DNA of 64,000 nucleotides from Nostoc sp. UHCC 0870 (GTDB taxonomy: Bacteria; Cyanobacteriota; Cyanobacteriia; Cyanobacteriales; Nostocaceae): contig NZ_CP091913.1 of the NCBI RefSeq assembly GCF_022063185.1, positions 1-64,000 of the forward strand. Reading direction: 5' to 3'. Under the pieces are notes generated by a model that searched no databases, was not told the DNA's origin, and saw only the letters and a program-made list of their open reading frames with translations. The position numbers and the translations under genes are program-made. Shown here in pieces: positions 37,321 through 46,332 of the stretch; the stretch's first letter is position 1; each line of letters opens with the position of its first letter.

Positions 37321-39648
37321 CTACGAGTAACTGACAACAGATGTATCTGGAGAGAGAAACAAACTTTTTTCAATCAAATTTTGTAATTGCGGAGTAACAT
37401 TACTAGCCGTATTCAGACAAGAGACTAATAAACTATTGGCATCCCAATATTGTTGAATCAACTCCAATTGTTCATCACTAAATTGCCAATCATAACCAAT
37501 TTGACGGTGACTTATCAGCAAATTTTTTAATTGCCTAGTCCAAGATTGACCGTTAGTTTGCCACCATAATTTTAATACTTTCCTATCTTGATTTGAATCT
37601 GGTAATTCATCTTGCAAATTTTGCAGAGATTGACCTAACAATGAATCTTCTGGTAGTAAATACTCAATATCCAGAGCTATTTTGACAGCAGAGATACGTT
37701 TACAAAAAATCTCTGCTGTCAAAGCGAGGGTGACAGCCAGAGTATGGCTAAGAGCCAAATCTAAAGCTAAATCATTAGACAATTTACCAGCAAAATGATT
37801 ATCCAAACTTATAGCTAAAGCTTGGTTTCGGGATAGATGATAATGGGAAGGTAGAGCCAATGTAAAGTAAAAAGCGCGTACAGCCGCCGGATGATAAGTA
37901 GTGCTAACTGCTAAAGATTTCTGTTTTACCCAATCTATAAAACCCTTTAATGTGTCATCATCAGCAACTAATTCATCAACTTTTTGCTTCATTAATTGGA
38001 ACAAGTGATCAGCAGAAACTAACATTTCACTGGTGAGGATAATCACTTCGCGCCAGCGTATTTCCGGCAAATAATTGACAATTTTTTCCAATGTTTTTGG
38101 ATCGCTACTAGCAACAAATTTTCTAGCAGTGAAATATTCGTGAAAGGTTAAGTGAGAAAAAGAATAAATACCCCTCGCTTGTTCAACTAATAATCCATGT
38201 TGTAATTCAATAGCTTTGAGGACAGTTTTACTAACTAGCTGTAAATCTTCTATATCTGTTGGTGCATTAGGTAAAAGACAGAGATGATCAGCTATTAATT
38301 GACAAATTTTCTTCTCTTCAAAAAAATACTCTCCTCTTTCAAAGGTAATTTCAGCTATGGAACTGAGCAATTTAATCTTTTGCGCTAAGGTTAAATTTCG
38401 ATAAACTTCATCTCTTTTGATTCCCCTAGCTTCATCCCATTGCACCAGCAATAATTCTAATCCTTGTCGATAAATTTCTGAGCGTTTATTGGGAAAATCA
38501 CCCAAATACTGAAATACCAAACAAGTGAGATTTAATAATAGAGGTGTAGTTGCTAGTTCTTGAATCAGACGATTTTCTGGGAGTGTGAGTTTTTCTATAA
38601 ATTTAGCTGCTGAGGTTTTTTCTTTATTAACAGTATTTTGAGAAAAAACTGTAAACCATTTATGAGCAAAATCGGAAATCTGTAATTTAGTGAAATCAGC
38701 AATTTCTACTTCTGCAAAACTTTTAAATTTATAATATTGAGACGCAATTCGAGAAGTAATAATTATAATATTTTTGTAATAAATTTCAGCAAATTGACTA
38801 ATAATTTTATTAACTAGATCACTATTTTTTGCTGTTACTTCATCTAAACCATCTAGGAGAATGATAATTTTACCTTCATAAAGTAAAAATTCTAATTCTT
38901 GGGGAGTAATTTTATCAAGACTAAATTCTTGAATTAAATAATTAAATAAAATATTTTCATCTTCAAACTTAATCTTTTCAGCCAAATCTTTTAGGCTAAT
39001 AAAAACCGGGATGCGCTGCTTTTGAAATTTACCATAATTACAAAGTATCGCCACAGATTGCAAAAAAGTAGTTTTTCCTGATCCGGGTTTTCCTAATACT
39101 AGCAGCTTAGAAAATTTCTCAACAGCGTCTAAACTTGTAATTTTATTTTTGCCAACTTCATGAGATAATTTGCTCTCAAATGTGCTTAAATCTGCAATAT
39201 TTAACCATCTCTGACAGGTAAGTTCTTCTAGAATATTTACATCAACATATAATTCATCTAATGTGACAACTCGACCCACATCCAGTAACCTAAGAGTGCT
39301 ACATTGATTTTGAATTTTCTCAGAGTGAGCAGCACGGACTTTATTGACTAAAGTGACGATATTATCAGCAGTGTCATTTTTGAGGGTTTTGTGAGGTGCT
39401 AATTCTTCCTCTGATTCGCAATCTACTGGTTGGACAATATCTTCTGGATTTAGCTCTAAAAAAAAGCAAATCTCATTAAAGATGCGGCGATCAATTGACT
39501 TACCAGCAAAAAACTTCCAAATTGGTTGACGACTGTCTATACCAACTTGACTCGCCAGAGATTCTTGTGTCAATCTTTTACGATTAAAAGCACGTTTGGC
39601 TTTTTTTATACCATCCTCTGAAGCCTGGAGCGATCGCTTGGTCATCAT
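37321..39648 (-). CDS. HTH-NACHT NTPase (bacterial NLR-like)
   Basis: A 775-residue STAND-type ATPase. The N-terminus has an HTH-like segment (KRLTQESLASQVGIDSRQP). The NACHT domain has Walker A LGKPGSGKTTFLQS near residue 187 and Walker B IIILLDGLDEVTAKNSD near 262, followed by winged-helix regions (SHLTFHEYFTARKF). The C-terminus (YDWQFSDEQLELIQQYWDAN) resembles the short conserved C-terminal domain of some bacterial NACHT proteins. HTH-NACHT proteins of this layout include anti-phage defence proteins; signalling in cyanobacteria is another possibility. It lies 54 bp after a receiver-kinase gene on the same strand. ATG at 39648 or 39645 are equally likely starts. Confidence 0.85.
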   Translation of the reverse strand: MMTKRSLQASEDGIKKAKRAFNRKRLTQESLASQVGIDSRQPIWKFFAGKSIDRRIFNEICFFLELNPEDIVQPVDCESEEELAPHKTLKNDTADNIVTLVNKVRAAHSEKIQNQCSTLRLLDVGRVVTLDELYVDVNILEELTCQRWLNIADLSTFESKLSHEVGKNKITSLDAVEKFSKLLVLGKPGSGKTTFLQSVAILCNYGKFQKQRIPVFISLKDLAEKIKFEDENILFNYLIQEFSLDKITPQELEFLLYEGKIIILLDGLDEVTAKNSDLVNKIISQFAEIYYKNIIIITSRIASQYYKFKSFAEVEIADFTKLQISDFAHKWFTVFSQNTVNKEKTSAAKFIEKLTLPENRLIQELATTPLLLNLTCLVFQYLGDFPNKRSEIYRQGLELLLVQWDEARGIKRDEVYRNLTLAQKIKLLSSIAEITFERGEYFFEEKKICQLIADHLCLLPNAPTDIEDLQLVSKTVLKAIELQHGLLVEQARGIYSFSHLTFHEYFTARKFVASSDPKTLEKIVNYLPEIRWREVIILTSEMLVSADHLFQLMKQKVDELVADDDTLKGFIDWVKQKSLAVSTTYHPAAVRAFYFTLALPSHYHLSRNQALAISLDNHFAGKLSNDLALDLALSHTLAVTLALTAEIFCKRISAVKIALDIEYLLPEDSLLGQSLQNLQDELPDSNQDRKVLKLWWQTNGQSWTRQLKNLLISHRQIGYDWQFSDEQLELIQQYWDANSLLVSCLNTASNVTPQLQNLIEKSLFLSPDTSVVSYS

Positions 39649-39702
39649 CAATATCTATTGTTGAAGCTGCTGTTAAAGAAAAAATGTACTTACATCCAAC
39701 AC

Positions 39703-40836
39703 TTAAACAGGTAAGGTGTCTAGTTTCCAGGGTAGCTTGACTGTAAATGTCGTTCCTTTACCTAAAGCACTATCAAAGTATATTGTACCCCCGTGCAATT
39801 CGGTAGATCGTTTCACAATTGCTAGCCCTAGTCCTGTCCCTGGAATGCTACCAACGTTGGTAGCACGTTGAAATGGTTCAAACAGATGAGATTGTGATTC
39901 TGGTGGAATCCCTATACCCTCATCTGTCACTTGAAAACATAAGCTATTTTCTGCCCAGATTAACTTTAAAAATACTTTACTACCTACGGGAGAATACTTA
40001 ATTGCGTTAGCAAGTAGATTATTGAGTAAATGCCACATTAGCTGTTCATCTAGACAAGCAATTCGGCTATTACCATCTACTGAAAAGTTGATTTTATATT
40101 GTTCTTTAACCGATATCTGCAAAGATTCTACTATTTCTTCACAGAAAGTTACAATATCTATAGGTTTAGGGTTAAATACCAGGTTTTGAGATTCGGATCT
40201 ACCTAATGTTAAGATGTTCTCTAAAAGATTGTTCAAGCTATCTGTAGCAGATTCAATGCGATTAATATGATTTTGTTTTCTTTGCTCTGACATCTGATCG
40301 CCATAGGCCTTTAACATTTCTGCACTCAGTTTAATGGTAGTCAGAGGATTACGAAACTCATGTACTGTTATATATAAGTTTTGGGATGTTTTTTGGTTTT
40401 GAGATTCAGCGATTTCTTGATTATTTTTAGCAGCGAATAAGGCTTTTTTAACTTCAATTTCTGCTTGGTGTCGGGAAATAGCAATTTCAATTGTAGTTCC
40501 TAGTATTCTTTCATCAAATGGTTTTAAAATATAGCCAAAAGGGTGTGAAGCCTTAGCTCTCTCTAATGTCACTCTATCAGCATTAGCAGTTAAGTAAACC
40601 ACAGGTAAATGAAAGCGAGACTGAATTTCAAAAGAGGCTTCAATCCCATCTATTTCCCCTTCTAGTCTGATGTCCATTAACACTAAATCAGGCTGTAATT
40701 GTTCTGCTTTAAAGATTGCTTCTTCCCCTGATGCTACTAAATCACAAACAATATATCCCAGATATTCGAGAGTTTCTCTGAGGTCATCAGCAACTAGTTG
40801 CTCATCTTCAACAATTAAGATACGGATAGGATTCAT
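39703..40836 (-). CDS. Receiver - histidine kinase hybrid
   Basis: A 377-residue soluble protein: receiver (Asp55 in LVLMDIRLEGEIDG, Lys105), then HisKA (His159 in ITVHEFRNPLTT) and HATPase (NLLANAIKYSP, DEGIGIPPES, GTGLGLAIVKR). It has no membrane segments. Its layout matches the plus-strand hybrid at 16391-17548. It lies 32 bp after the cyanobacteriochrome-like kinase and 54 bp before the NACHT gene, so it probably passes the signal within one operon. Confidence 0.9.
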   Translation of the reverse strand: MNPIRILIVEDEQLVADDLRETLEYLGYIVCDLVASGEEAIFKAEQLQPDLVLMDIRLEGEIDGIEASFEIQSRFHLPVVYLTANADRVTLERAKASHPFGYILKPFDERILGTTIEIAISRHQAEIEVKKALFAAKNNQEIAESQNQKTSQNLYITVHEFRNPLTTIKLSAEMLKAYGDQMSEQRKQNHINRIESATDSLNNLLENILTLGRSESQNLVFNPKPIDIVTFCEEIVESLQISVKEQYKINFSVDGNSRIACLDEQLMWHLLNNLLANAIKYSPVGSKVFLKLIWAENSLCFQVTDEGIGIPPESQSHLFEPFQRATNVGSIPGTGLGLAIVKRSTELHGGTIYFDSALGKGTTFTVKLPWKLDTLPV

Positions 40837-40868
40837 AATTAATATTTTTGCTTGAGTAAATTTATAAT

Positions 40869-43805
40869 TTATAGGTTATTTGAAATAAAGTTAACGTAGA
40901 AGGTAGTACCTGACTCACGCTCTAAGAGAATTTTACCTTTGATTTGCCTGGTAAGGTTTTTCACAATCCTTAACCCTAGAGAGTCAGTATTTTGCCAATC
41001 TAATGTTTGGGGAATGCCTATACCAGTATCTTTGACTATCAACATTAGTTGATTCTCTGGAAATTTTTCTAAGCAAATAGTTATTTCCCCCTTTTGTTGG
41101 GGAGAAAACGCATATTTTAAGCAATTAGAAACCAATTCGTTAATAATCAGTCCGCAAGGAATAGCAGTATTAAGGGTTAATTTAATGCCATTGGTTTCTA
41201 TATTTAGGCGAATTTGCCTTTGACTGACTCCGTAGCAGCGAAACAAGTTATCTGTCAGACTGCGGATGTAGTCGCCAAAATCGATTTGCGAAAGCTCTGG
41301 TGATTGATACAATTGTTCATGAATCAATGCCATTGATTGCACTCGATTTTGGGACTCTTGAAATAGCATAGAAGTTATTTCATCATTAGCCCGTCGAGAT
41401 TGCATCCTCAGTAAGCTAGAGATAATTTGCAGATTGTTTTTCACTCGGTGGTGAATTTCTTTGAGTAATGTTTCTTTTTCTTCTAGCGATCGCTGAATTT
41501 GTTCTACTGTTTTCTTGCGTTCGCTAATATCTAACCAGTAGCCAATCAATTCTACCGGATGTCCCCTTTCATCTTTTACCAGTCTTGCCCGATCGTATAC
41601 CCAGCGATAATTTCCCTTGTGATCTAAAAAACGATATTCTAGATCAATCTCCCCTTTGATTTTCATTTGTTCTAATATCCCCATCACCAAGGGTTGATCT
41701 TCAGGATGAATACGGCTGATCCAAAATTCATGATTTGTAATATATTCCCAAGGTTGGTAGCCAAATAAAGCTTCTACATTCTCACTGATAAAAGTTGCGC
41801 CGTAATCATCTGTAGCTTTGCTGGTATAAATTACCCCAGGGCTAGAAATCAGTAAAAATTCTAAACGTTGCTGTAGTTGCAGCATTTTCACTTCGGCTTG
41901 TTTGCGTTCAGTGATATCTTCAATAATAGCCATCGCACCGATCAGATTATCACCTGCATCCCTGACTAAAGCCGTAGAAAGGCTGATATCTAAACAGCTA
42001 TGTTTGTAGTTTATCTGAGTTTCGACTTGATTTAACGGCCTATTAGCTAAGGTATTCTGCACAAAACTCTGGAGTTGTTGCTGCTGATTTTCTACAAACA
42101 TCCAAATTGGGTTGTTTAGCACCTCTGTGGCGGAGTAACCAAAAATCCTTTCCGCCATTGGATTCCACAAGATGAGATTCCCTTCAGCATCAACCATACT
42201 AATGGCTACGGGTGCAGATTGAATGATTGCTTGCAAAAGAGCATTTTTTTCTCTAAGTGCTATTTCAGCTTGACGCAGTTCATTCTCTACCCGTTGACGT
42301 TCGCTAATTTCTGTGAGGAGTTTGGTGTTAGCTTGTTCTAAATCAAGGGTACGCTGTTGGACTCTATCTTCCAAAGATTGATTGAGTTGTTGCAAGGTTG
42401 CTTCTGTTTGTTTGCGTGGGGTGATATCTCGACCTTCTGACAGTAGTAAAATAACTTGCCCAGTTTCATCAAAGATCGGTTTGATGGAAAAATCTAGGGT
42501 TGTCATTGTACCCTCGGCATTACTTAGGCTCAACTCAGAACTGATCAACTGTCCCTGAGACGCTTGCAAGACAACAGTTTGTAAATTACTCTTTAATTGT
42601 GGGCAATCAGAACAAGAGAATGAATCCCAAAAAGTCCGCCCGATCACGTCACTGCGTTTGGACTTAACATACTCTAGATATGCTTGATTCATTTCTACAA
42701 TTGTGCCATCTGGAGTTAACAGCCCGACAAACTGGATAGTCTGCTCAAAAATAGCACGGAATTTATACTCGCTTTTTTCTAACTCTGCTGTCCGTTTCTG
42801 CACTTTCGCTTCTAGCTGTGCATTGAGATTTTGTAAATTTTCGTATAGTTCTGCTTGTTGAATGGCGATCGCTAATTGAACCGATAGTTGCTCTAATAAC
42901 TCTATTTCTGATTTTTGCCATTGGCGTGGACTAGAACATTGATGAGCAACCAGTAACCCCCACAGAGAATGATTATTATTCGTTTTTCGACAATGGCTAT
43001 CTAACTCTGATTGTTGATTACATAAAAAAATCGGAATAATCACCTTTGCTTTTACCTGAAAATTCTCCAGCATTTGCAAATGACATTGAGAATATCCAGC
43101 TTCATAAATATTAGAAACTACTATTTGTTTACCTAAACGGTAGCCCTTTAATCCATGTTCACATAAATAAGTATCTTGACAATAAAAATTCAGTAAAGTA
43201 TTCCATTCCGGTAGAACTGATTCTGCTACAACTTTACCGCTCATATCTTGTTGAAATTGGTAGACAAGCACTCTATCAGTCTTAAAGAGATGACGAACTT
43301 CGTCTACTGCTGTATCTAAAACGCTCTCTAAACTCAACGATTGACGAATACGCAATGCAATATCAGCAATTAAGCGTTGTTGTTCTTGTTGCTGCTCTAG
43401 TTGCTGCATCAAGCGAAATCTTTCTATTACTGTCTTACAAGCACGATTGAGGGCTTCAGCAGTTATTTTACTTTTAATTAAATAATCTTGTGCGCCATTT
43501 TTCATCGCCTTGACTACAATGGTTTCATCAACAAATTCTGACAGTATAATTGCAGGAATACTCGTGTTACCTCTGTGCTGTTGAAGTTCTGCCAGGAAAT
43601 CTATTCCCGTGGTATCGGACAAATTCAAACCTAACAGGATGACATCGGGTAGAGCTTGTTTGCAATATTCTAAAGCCTGTTTTGTTGATGCAAATTCGAC
43701 AATTTTATATGTGTATCGCTGCTCCTGTTCTAGTAAACGATGATAGATACTGCGGTCTTCTGATAAATTGTCAATAATAACAACAATGTTTTGAAAATTT
43801 ATCAT
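40869..43805 (-). CDS. Multidomain sensor kinase with cyanobacteriochrome-like GAF
   Basis: A 978-residue protein: receiver-like domain (5-125), GAF (about 150-320), three PAS/PAC repeats (about 345-790) and a HisKA_2-type kinase (LLKEIHHRVKNNLQIISSLL) with HATPase. The receiver has Gly59 where the phospho-accepting Asp belongs (DVILLGLNL), so it is probably a pseudo-receiver. The GAF has Cys241-His242 in the canonical bilin site (YSQCHLQMLENFQVKAKVIIP) and LWGLLVAHQCSSPRQW, typical of cyanobacteriochromes; DTYL replaces DXCF, but Cys209 and Cys215 flank it. Bilin binding is inferred, not proven. It is downstream of a response regulator gene and upstream of a second kinase gene on the same strand. 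Confidence 0.88.
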   Translation of the reverse strand: MINFQNIVVIIDNLSEDRSIYHRLLEQEQRYTYKIVEFASTKQALEYCKQALPDVILLGLNLSDTTGIDFLAELQQHRGNTSIPAIILSEFVDETIVVKAMKNGAQDYLIKSKITAEALNRACKTVIERFRLMQQLEQQQEQQRLIADIALRIRQSLSLESVLDTAVDEVRHLFKTDRVLVYQFQQDMSGKVVAESVLPEWNTLLNFYCQDTYLCEHGLKGYRLGKQIVVSNIYEAGYSQCHLQMLENFQVKAKVIIPIFLCNQQSELDSHCRKTNNNHSLWGLLVAHQCSSPRQWQKSEIELLEQLSVQLAIAIQQAELYENLQNLNAQLEAKVQKRTAELEKSEYKFRAIFEQTIQFVGLLTPDGTIVEMNQAYLEYVKSKRSDVIGRTFWDSFSCSDCPQLKSNLQTVVLQASQGQLISSELSLSNAEGTMTTLDFSIKPIFDETGQVILLLSEGRDITPRKQTEATLQQLNQSLEDRVQQRTLDLEQANTKLLTEISERQRVENELRQAEIALREKNALLQAIIQSAPVAISMVDAEGNLILWNPMAERIFGYSATEVLNNPIWMFVENQQQQLQSFVQNTLANRPLNQVETQINYKHSCLDISLSTALVRDAGDNLIGAMAIIEDITERKQAEVKMLQLQQRLEFLLISSPGVIYTSKATDDYGATFISENVEALFGYQPWEYITNHEFWISRIHPEDQPLVMGILEQMKIKGEIDLEYRFLDHKGNYRWVYDRARLVKDERGHPVELIGYWLDISERKKTVEQIQRSLEEKETLLKEIHHRVKNNLQIISSLLRMQSRRANDEITSMLFQESQNRVQSMALIHEQLYQSPELSQIDFGDYIRSLTDNLFRCYGVSQRQIRLNIETNGIKLTLNTAIPCGLIINELVSNCLKYAFSPQQKGEITICLEKFPENQLMLIVKDTGIGIPQTLDWQNTDSLGLRIVKNLTRQIKGKILLERESGTTFYVNFISNNL

Positions 43806-44005
43806 GATTCTTTTTTAGACTTGATTTAATTTGTCTAAATCATAGTTTAAGTTCATATATCTTATTTTACTTAAAAAGGGAGGAACTGAATCAAAATCCC
43901 CCTTTTTAATGGGGGTTTAGGGGTATATCAAAGTATTTGATACATCACCAAAGACCTTGAAAACATCCTATTATATTGTTAAACCAGATGCTAAACCAAA
44001 ATAAT

Positions 44006-44578
44006 TTAAATTACGTAATTTTGACTCAAACTATAAATTTCATTGAGAGATTTTAACATCTCTTCTCGCTCAACCATATCATAGTTATCTATCAGCTTCT
44101 TAGATACCGTCATGATCTGATGAAGATGATCGCACAAACCATGATTAGTTGATTGATTAATATAGTTGTAATACTGGGTAATTTTTTTTTGAGTTTGTCT
44201 ATTAAATGCCTTTTGTTTATCAAATCTAGCTGTGATTGCACCGAGTAATTCTGCTCTTGTAAATGGCTTCGTTAAATAATCATCTGCACCCAACTCTATG
44301 CCTTGACGAATATCAATTTGGGAAGATTTAGCTGTCAGAAATATAAAAGGAACTGATTCAGTTTCTGGATTTTCCCGTGACCAAGTAACAACCTCATATC
44401 CATTTAATTTGGGCATCGCAATGTCACAGATAATTAAATCTGGGACTTCTTCCTGTAATAATTTAATACCAACCTGTCCATTTTCTGCTTCCAAAACATT
44501 AAATTTCTCTTGAGTCAGCATTTCTACAACAATGCTACGGATATCTTCCTGATCTTCAATTACTAGAATTTTTTCCAT
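44006..44578 (-). CDS. Response regulator with short helical tail
   Basis: A 190-residue protein with an N-terminal receiver (IEDQEDIR, Asp52 in LIICDIAMPKLNG, Lys about 102 in YLTKPF) and a 65-residue C-terminal helical tail (NRQTQKKITQYYNYINQ...HLHQIMTVSKKLIDNY) that matches no DNA-binding domain. It is the first gene of the minus-strand signalling set. The 200-bp gap to the next kinase gene contains a Nostoc-type repeat (CCCCCTTTTTAATGGGGG near 43900), so it may be transcribed separately. Confidence 0.9.
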   Translation of the reverse strand: MEKILVIEDQEDIRSIVVEMLTQEKFNVLEAENGQVGIKLLQEEVPDLIICDIAMPKLNGYEVVTWSRENPETESVPFIFLTAKSSQIDIRQGIELGADDYLTKPFTRAELLGAITARFDKQKAFNRQTQKKITQYYNYINQSTNHGLCDHLHQIMTVSKKLIDNYDMVEREEMLKSLNEIYSLSQNYVI

Positions 44579-45006
44579 GATTACAGTTTTATTAGCTATT
44601 TCAGTACGTGAAAATATTTAAAAATTTAATTAGTTTTGCCATTCATATTGTTTTATAAACTAATACGATGCTTTATCAAACCTGAAATTTACTTATTTTT
44701 AGCTCTTACACATATAGATAAACCTGACTTCTAAGTGTAATTACATAGAAGATTACTAGCCTTAAATGCTCTAATTTTTCCCAAAATTGCTTTCGTATAC
44801 ATCTCATACAAAATATACATTTAAAACCACCCCCAAACCCTCCTCGTTCACTCAGAATTTAAAGAAGGCTTAGGCGTGGCGGTGTAGAATTTTTCGTGTT
44901 TTATAAGCAAATTAAGTGAATAATAACCATACAAATCCTAGAGCATTCGTGAAATCTAAAAACCCTGGTTTCTTGAAGAAACCAGGGTTTTTAGTCTGGC
45001 TTTTTT
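44579..45006. other. Intergenic region with cupin-gene terminator
   Basis: 428 bases. Apart from the palindrome at 44957-44993 and a short CCACCCCCAAACCCTCC fragment near 44827, related to the repeat at 50043, nothing is recognised. It holds the promoter of the response regulator at 44578. Confidence 0.5.
44957..44993 (-). terminator. Long palindromic terminator of the cupin gene
   Basis: A 15- to 17-bp near-perfect stem (TAAAAACCCTGGTTTCTT with its complement) with almost no loop, flanked by A- and T-runs. It lies 14 bases after the stop of the cupin gene on the minus strand. Its core matches the palindrome at 20481-20519. Confidence 0.75.
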
Positions 45007-45462
45007 TTAACAAGAGATTAAAGCATCTGACCTTCCTAAAACTGTCATATCTTCTGCATCTAACTCCAAAGGTGTTCCACTGCGAATTAATTCTGCAAAA
45101 TCTTCGTTAGGCACCATAATAGTTAGTGTGTACAAACGAGTATTACCCGTATTTTTAATCAAATGAGTCCCGGTAGGAGGTACTAATAAACTATCTCCAG
45201 CTTTAATGGGAACTTTCTTCCCATCACACATAGCGATACCTTCCCCTTTCAAGACAAAAAACATTTCCACCGCCCATTGATGGCGATTTGGTGGTGTTTG
45301 TCCACCAGGATCAAAAATTTCTACACAGCAAGTTAGAGAGGTATTAGCATTTGTGGAATCAAAGATAATTGCTAACCTATTGGTATCGTGGGGACTAATA
45401 CGGTAGACTTGATAATCTTTGGGAGACTTAATGACAGGAATGACACAACGAGTAGCTTGCAT
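45007..45462 (-). CDS. Cupin-domain protein
   Basis: A 151-residue single-domain cupin. The first metal motif is around PPNRHQWAVEMFFVLKGEG, with a His and a Glu in the expected positions, and the second is GDSLLVPPTGTHLIKNTG with a late His. The sequence is cytosolic, with no signal peptide. The substrate cannot be predicted. It starts 3 bases after the stop of the isochorismatase-like gene, so the two are translationally coupled. The terminator at 44957 ends the unit. Confidence 0.85.
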   Translation of the reverse strand: MQATRCVIPVIKSPKDYQVYRISPHDTNRLAIIFDSTNANTSLTCCVEIFDPGGQTPPNRHQWAVEMFFVLKGEGIAMCDGKKVPIKAGDSLLVPPTGTHLIKNTGNTRLYTLTIMVPNEDFAELIRSGTPLELDAEDMTVLGRSDALISC

Positions 45463-45465
45463 TGA

Positions 45466-46257
45466 TTATTCCCCTCCTGTTACTTCAGGATGATTCATGG
45501 CTGTTAAAATCGCTTGTGATTCAGTCAAAAAACCAAAACATTGTTTGACGTTATATAACGTTGCTAGCCAACAATAATCGGGAGAAGTTGTAGCAGTGCA
45601 GTCTTTAATTAAAATGCAGTCATAACCTAAAAAATTTGCATCACAAAGTGTTGTAAGTACACATTGATCGGCATTGACACCAGCAAAAAATAACGTTGTT
45701 ACTCCTAAATTCCGCAGGATGCTATCTAAAGGCGTATCCCAAAAACCACTTATGCGGTATTTATCCACACGAATATCTGCTGGTAATTGGGGGAGTTCGT
45801 CTACTACAGCCGCCGCCCAACTCCCTGCCATTAATACCTTAGCACCATTTTTCGGTAACGGATCACCCAAACCCACACCATCGCCTGTGGGGTTATAGAC
45901 ATGACGTAAACCAGCACTGATATTGAGTAAGTCGGGACGATTACCCCAATTTATCCAAATTACAGGCACATCAACGCCACGGAGTTCTGGGAGTAGACTA
46001 TTTAAAGGTTCGATGGGTTTACGTGCAGGGGTCACATCTACGCCGATATGCGCCAACCAGCCGTCAGGGTGACAGAAATCGTTTTGCATATCGATGACGA
46101 GGATGGCGGCTTTTGCCAAGTCTAGGCGCAGGGTTTTCGTTTCTGTTGATAAGATAACGGGTTGTGGGTTTTTTTGGGGACGGGTGATATCTGCGATCGC
46201 CTGATTCACCATCCAAGCATTTGGTGCAATTCCCAATGTCCGCAAAGACTCATTCAT
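45466..46257 (-). CDS. Isochorismatase-family cysteine hydrolase
   Basis: A 263-residue amidase-like hydrolase. The catalytic triad of the family is visible: Asp in VIDMQNDFCHPDGW, Lys in RVDKYRISGFWDTPLDS and nucleophile Cys in FFAGVNADQCVLTT. This group includes ureidoacrylate, carbamoyl-sarcosine and biuret hydrolases; the exact substrate is not clear. It is the first gene of a tight pair with the cupin gene (3-base gap), suggesting a small catabolic unit. The N-terminal 35 residues before the core are longer than the minimal fold. Confidence 0.87.
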   Translation of the reverse strand: MNESLRTLGIAPNAWMVNQAIADITRPQKNPQPVILSTETKTLRLDLAKAAILVIDMQNDFCHPDGWLAHIGVDVTPARKPIEPLNSLLPELRGVDVPVIWINWGNRPDLLNISAGLRHVYNPTGDGVGLGDPLPKNGAKVLMAGSWAAAVVDELPQLPADIRVDKYRISGFWDTPLDSILRNLGVTTLFFAGVNADQCVLTTLCDANFLGYDCILIKDCTATTSPDYCWLATLYNVKQCFGFLTESQAILTAMNHPEVTGGE

Positions 46258-46332
46258 AATTTGCCATACCCAACACCATTTTCTATTTTGTAACTCGAAA
46301 TTCTGTTGAGTGCTTAATTGCTTAATTAAATG

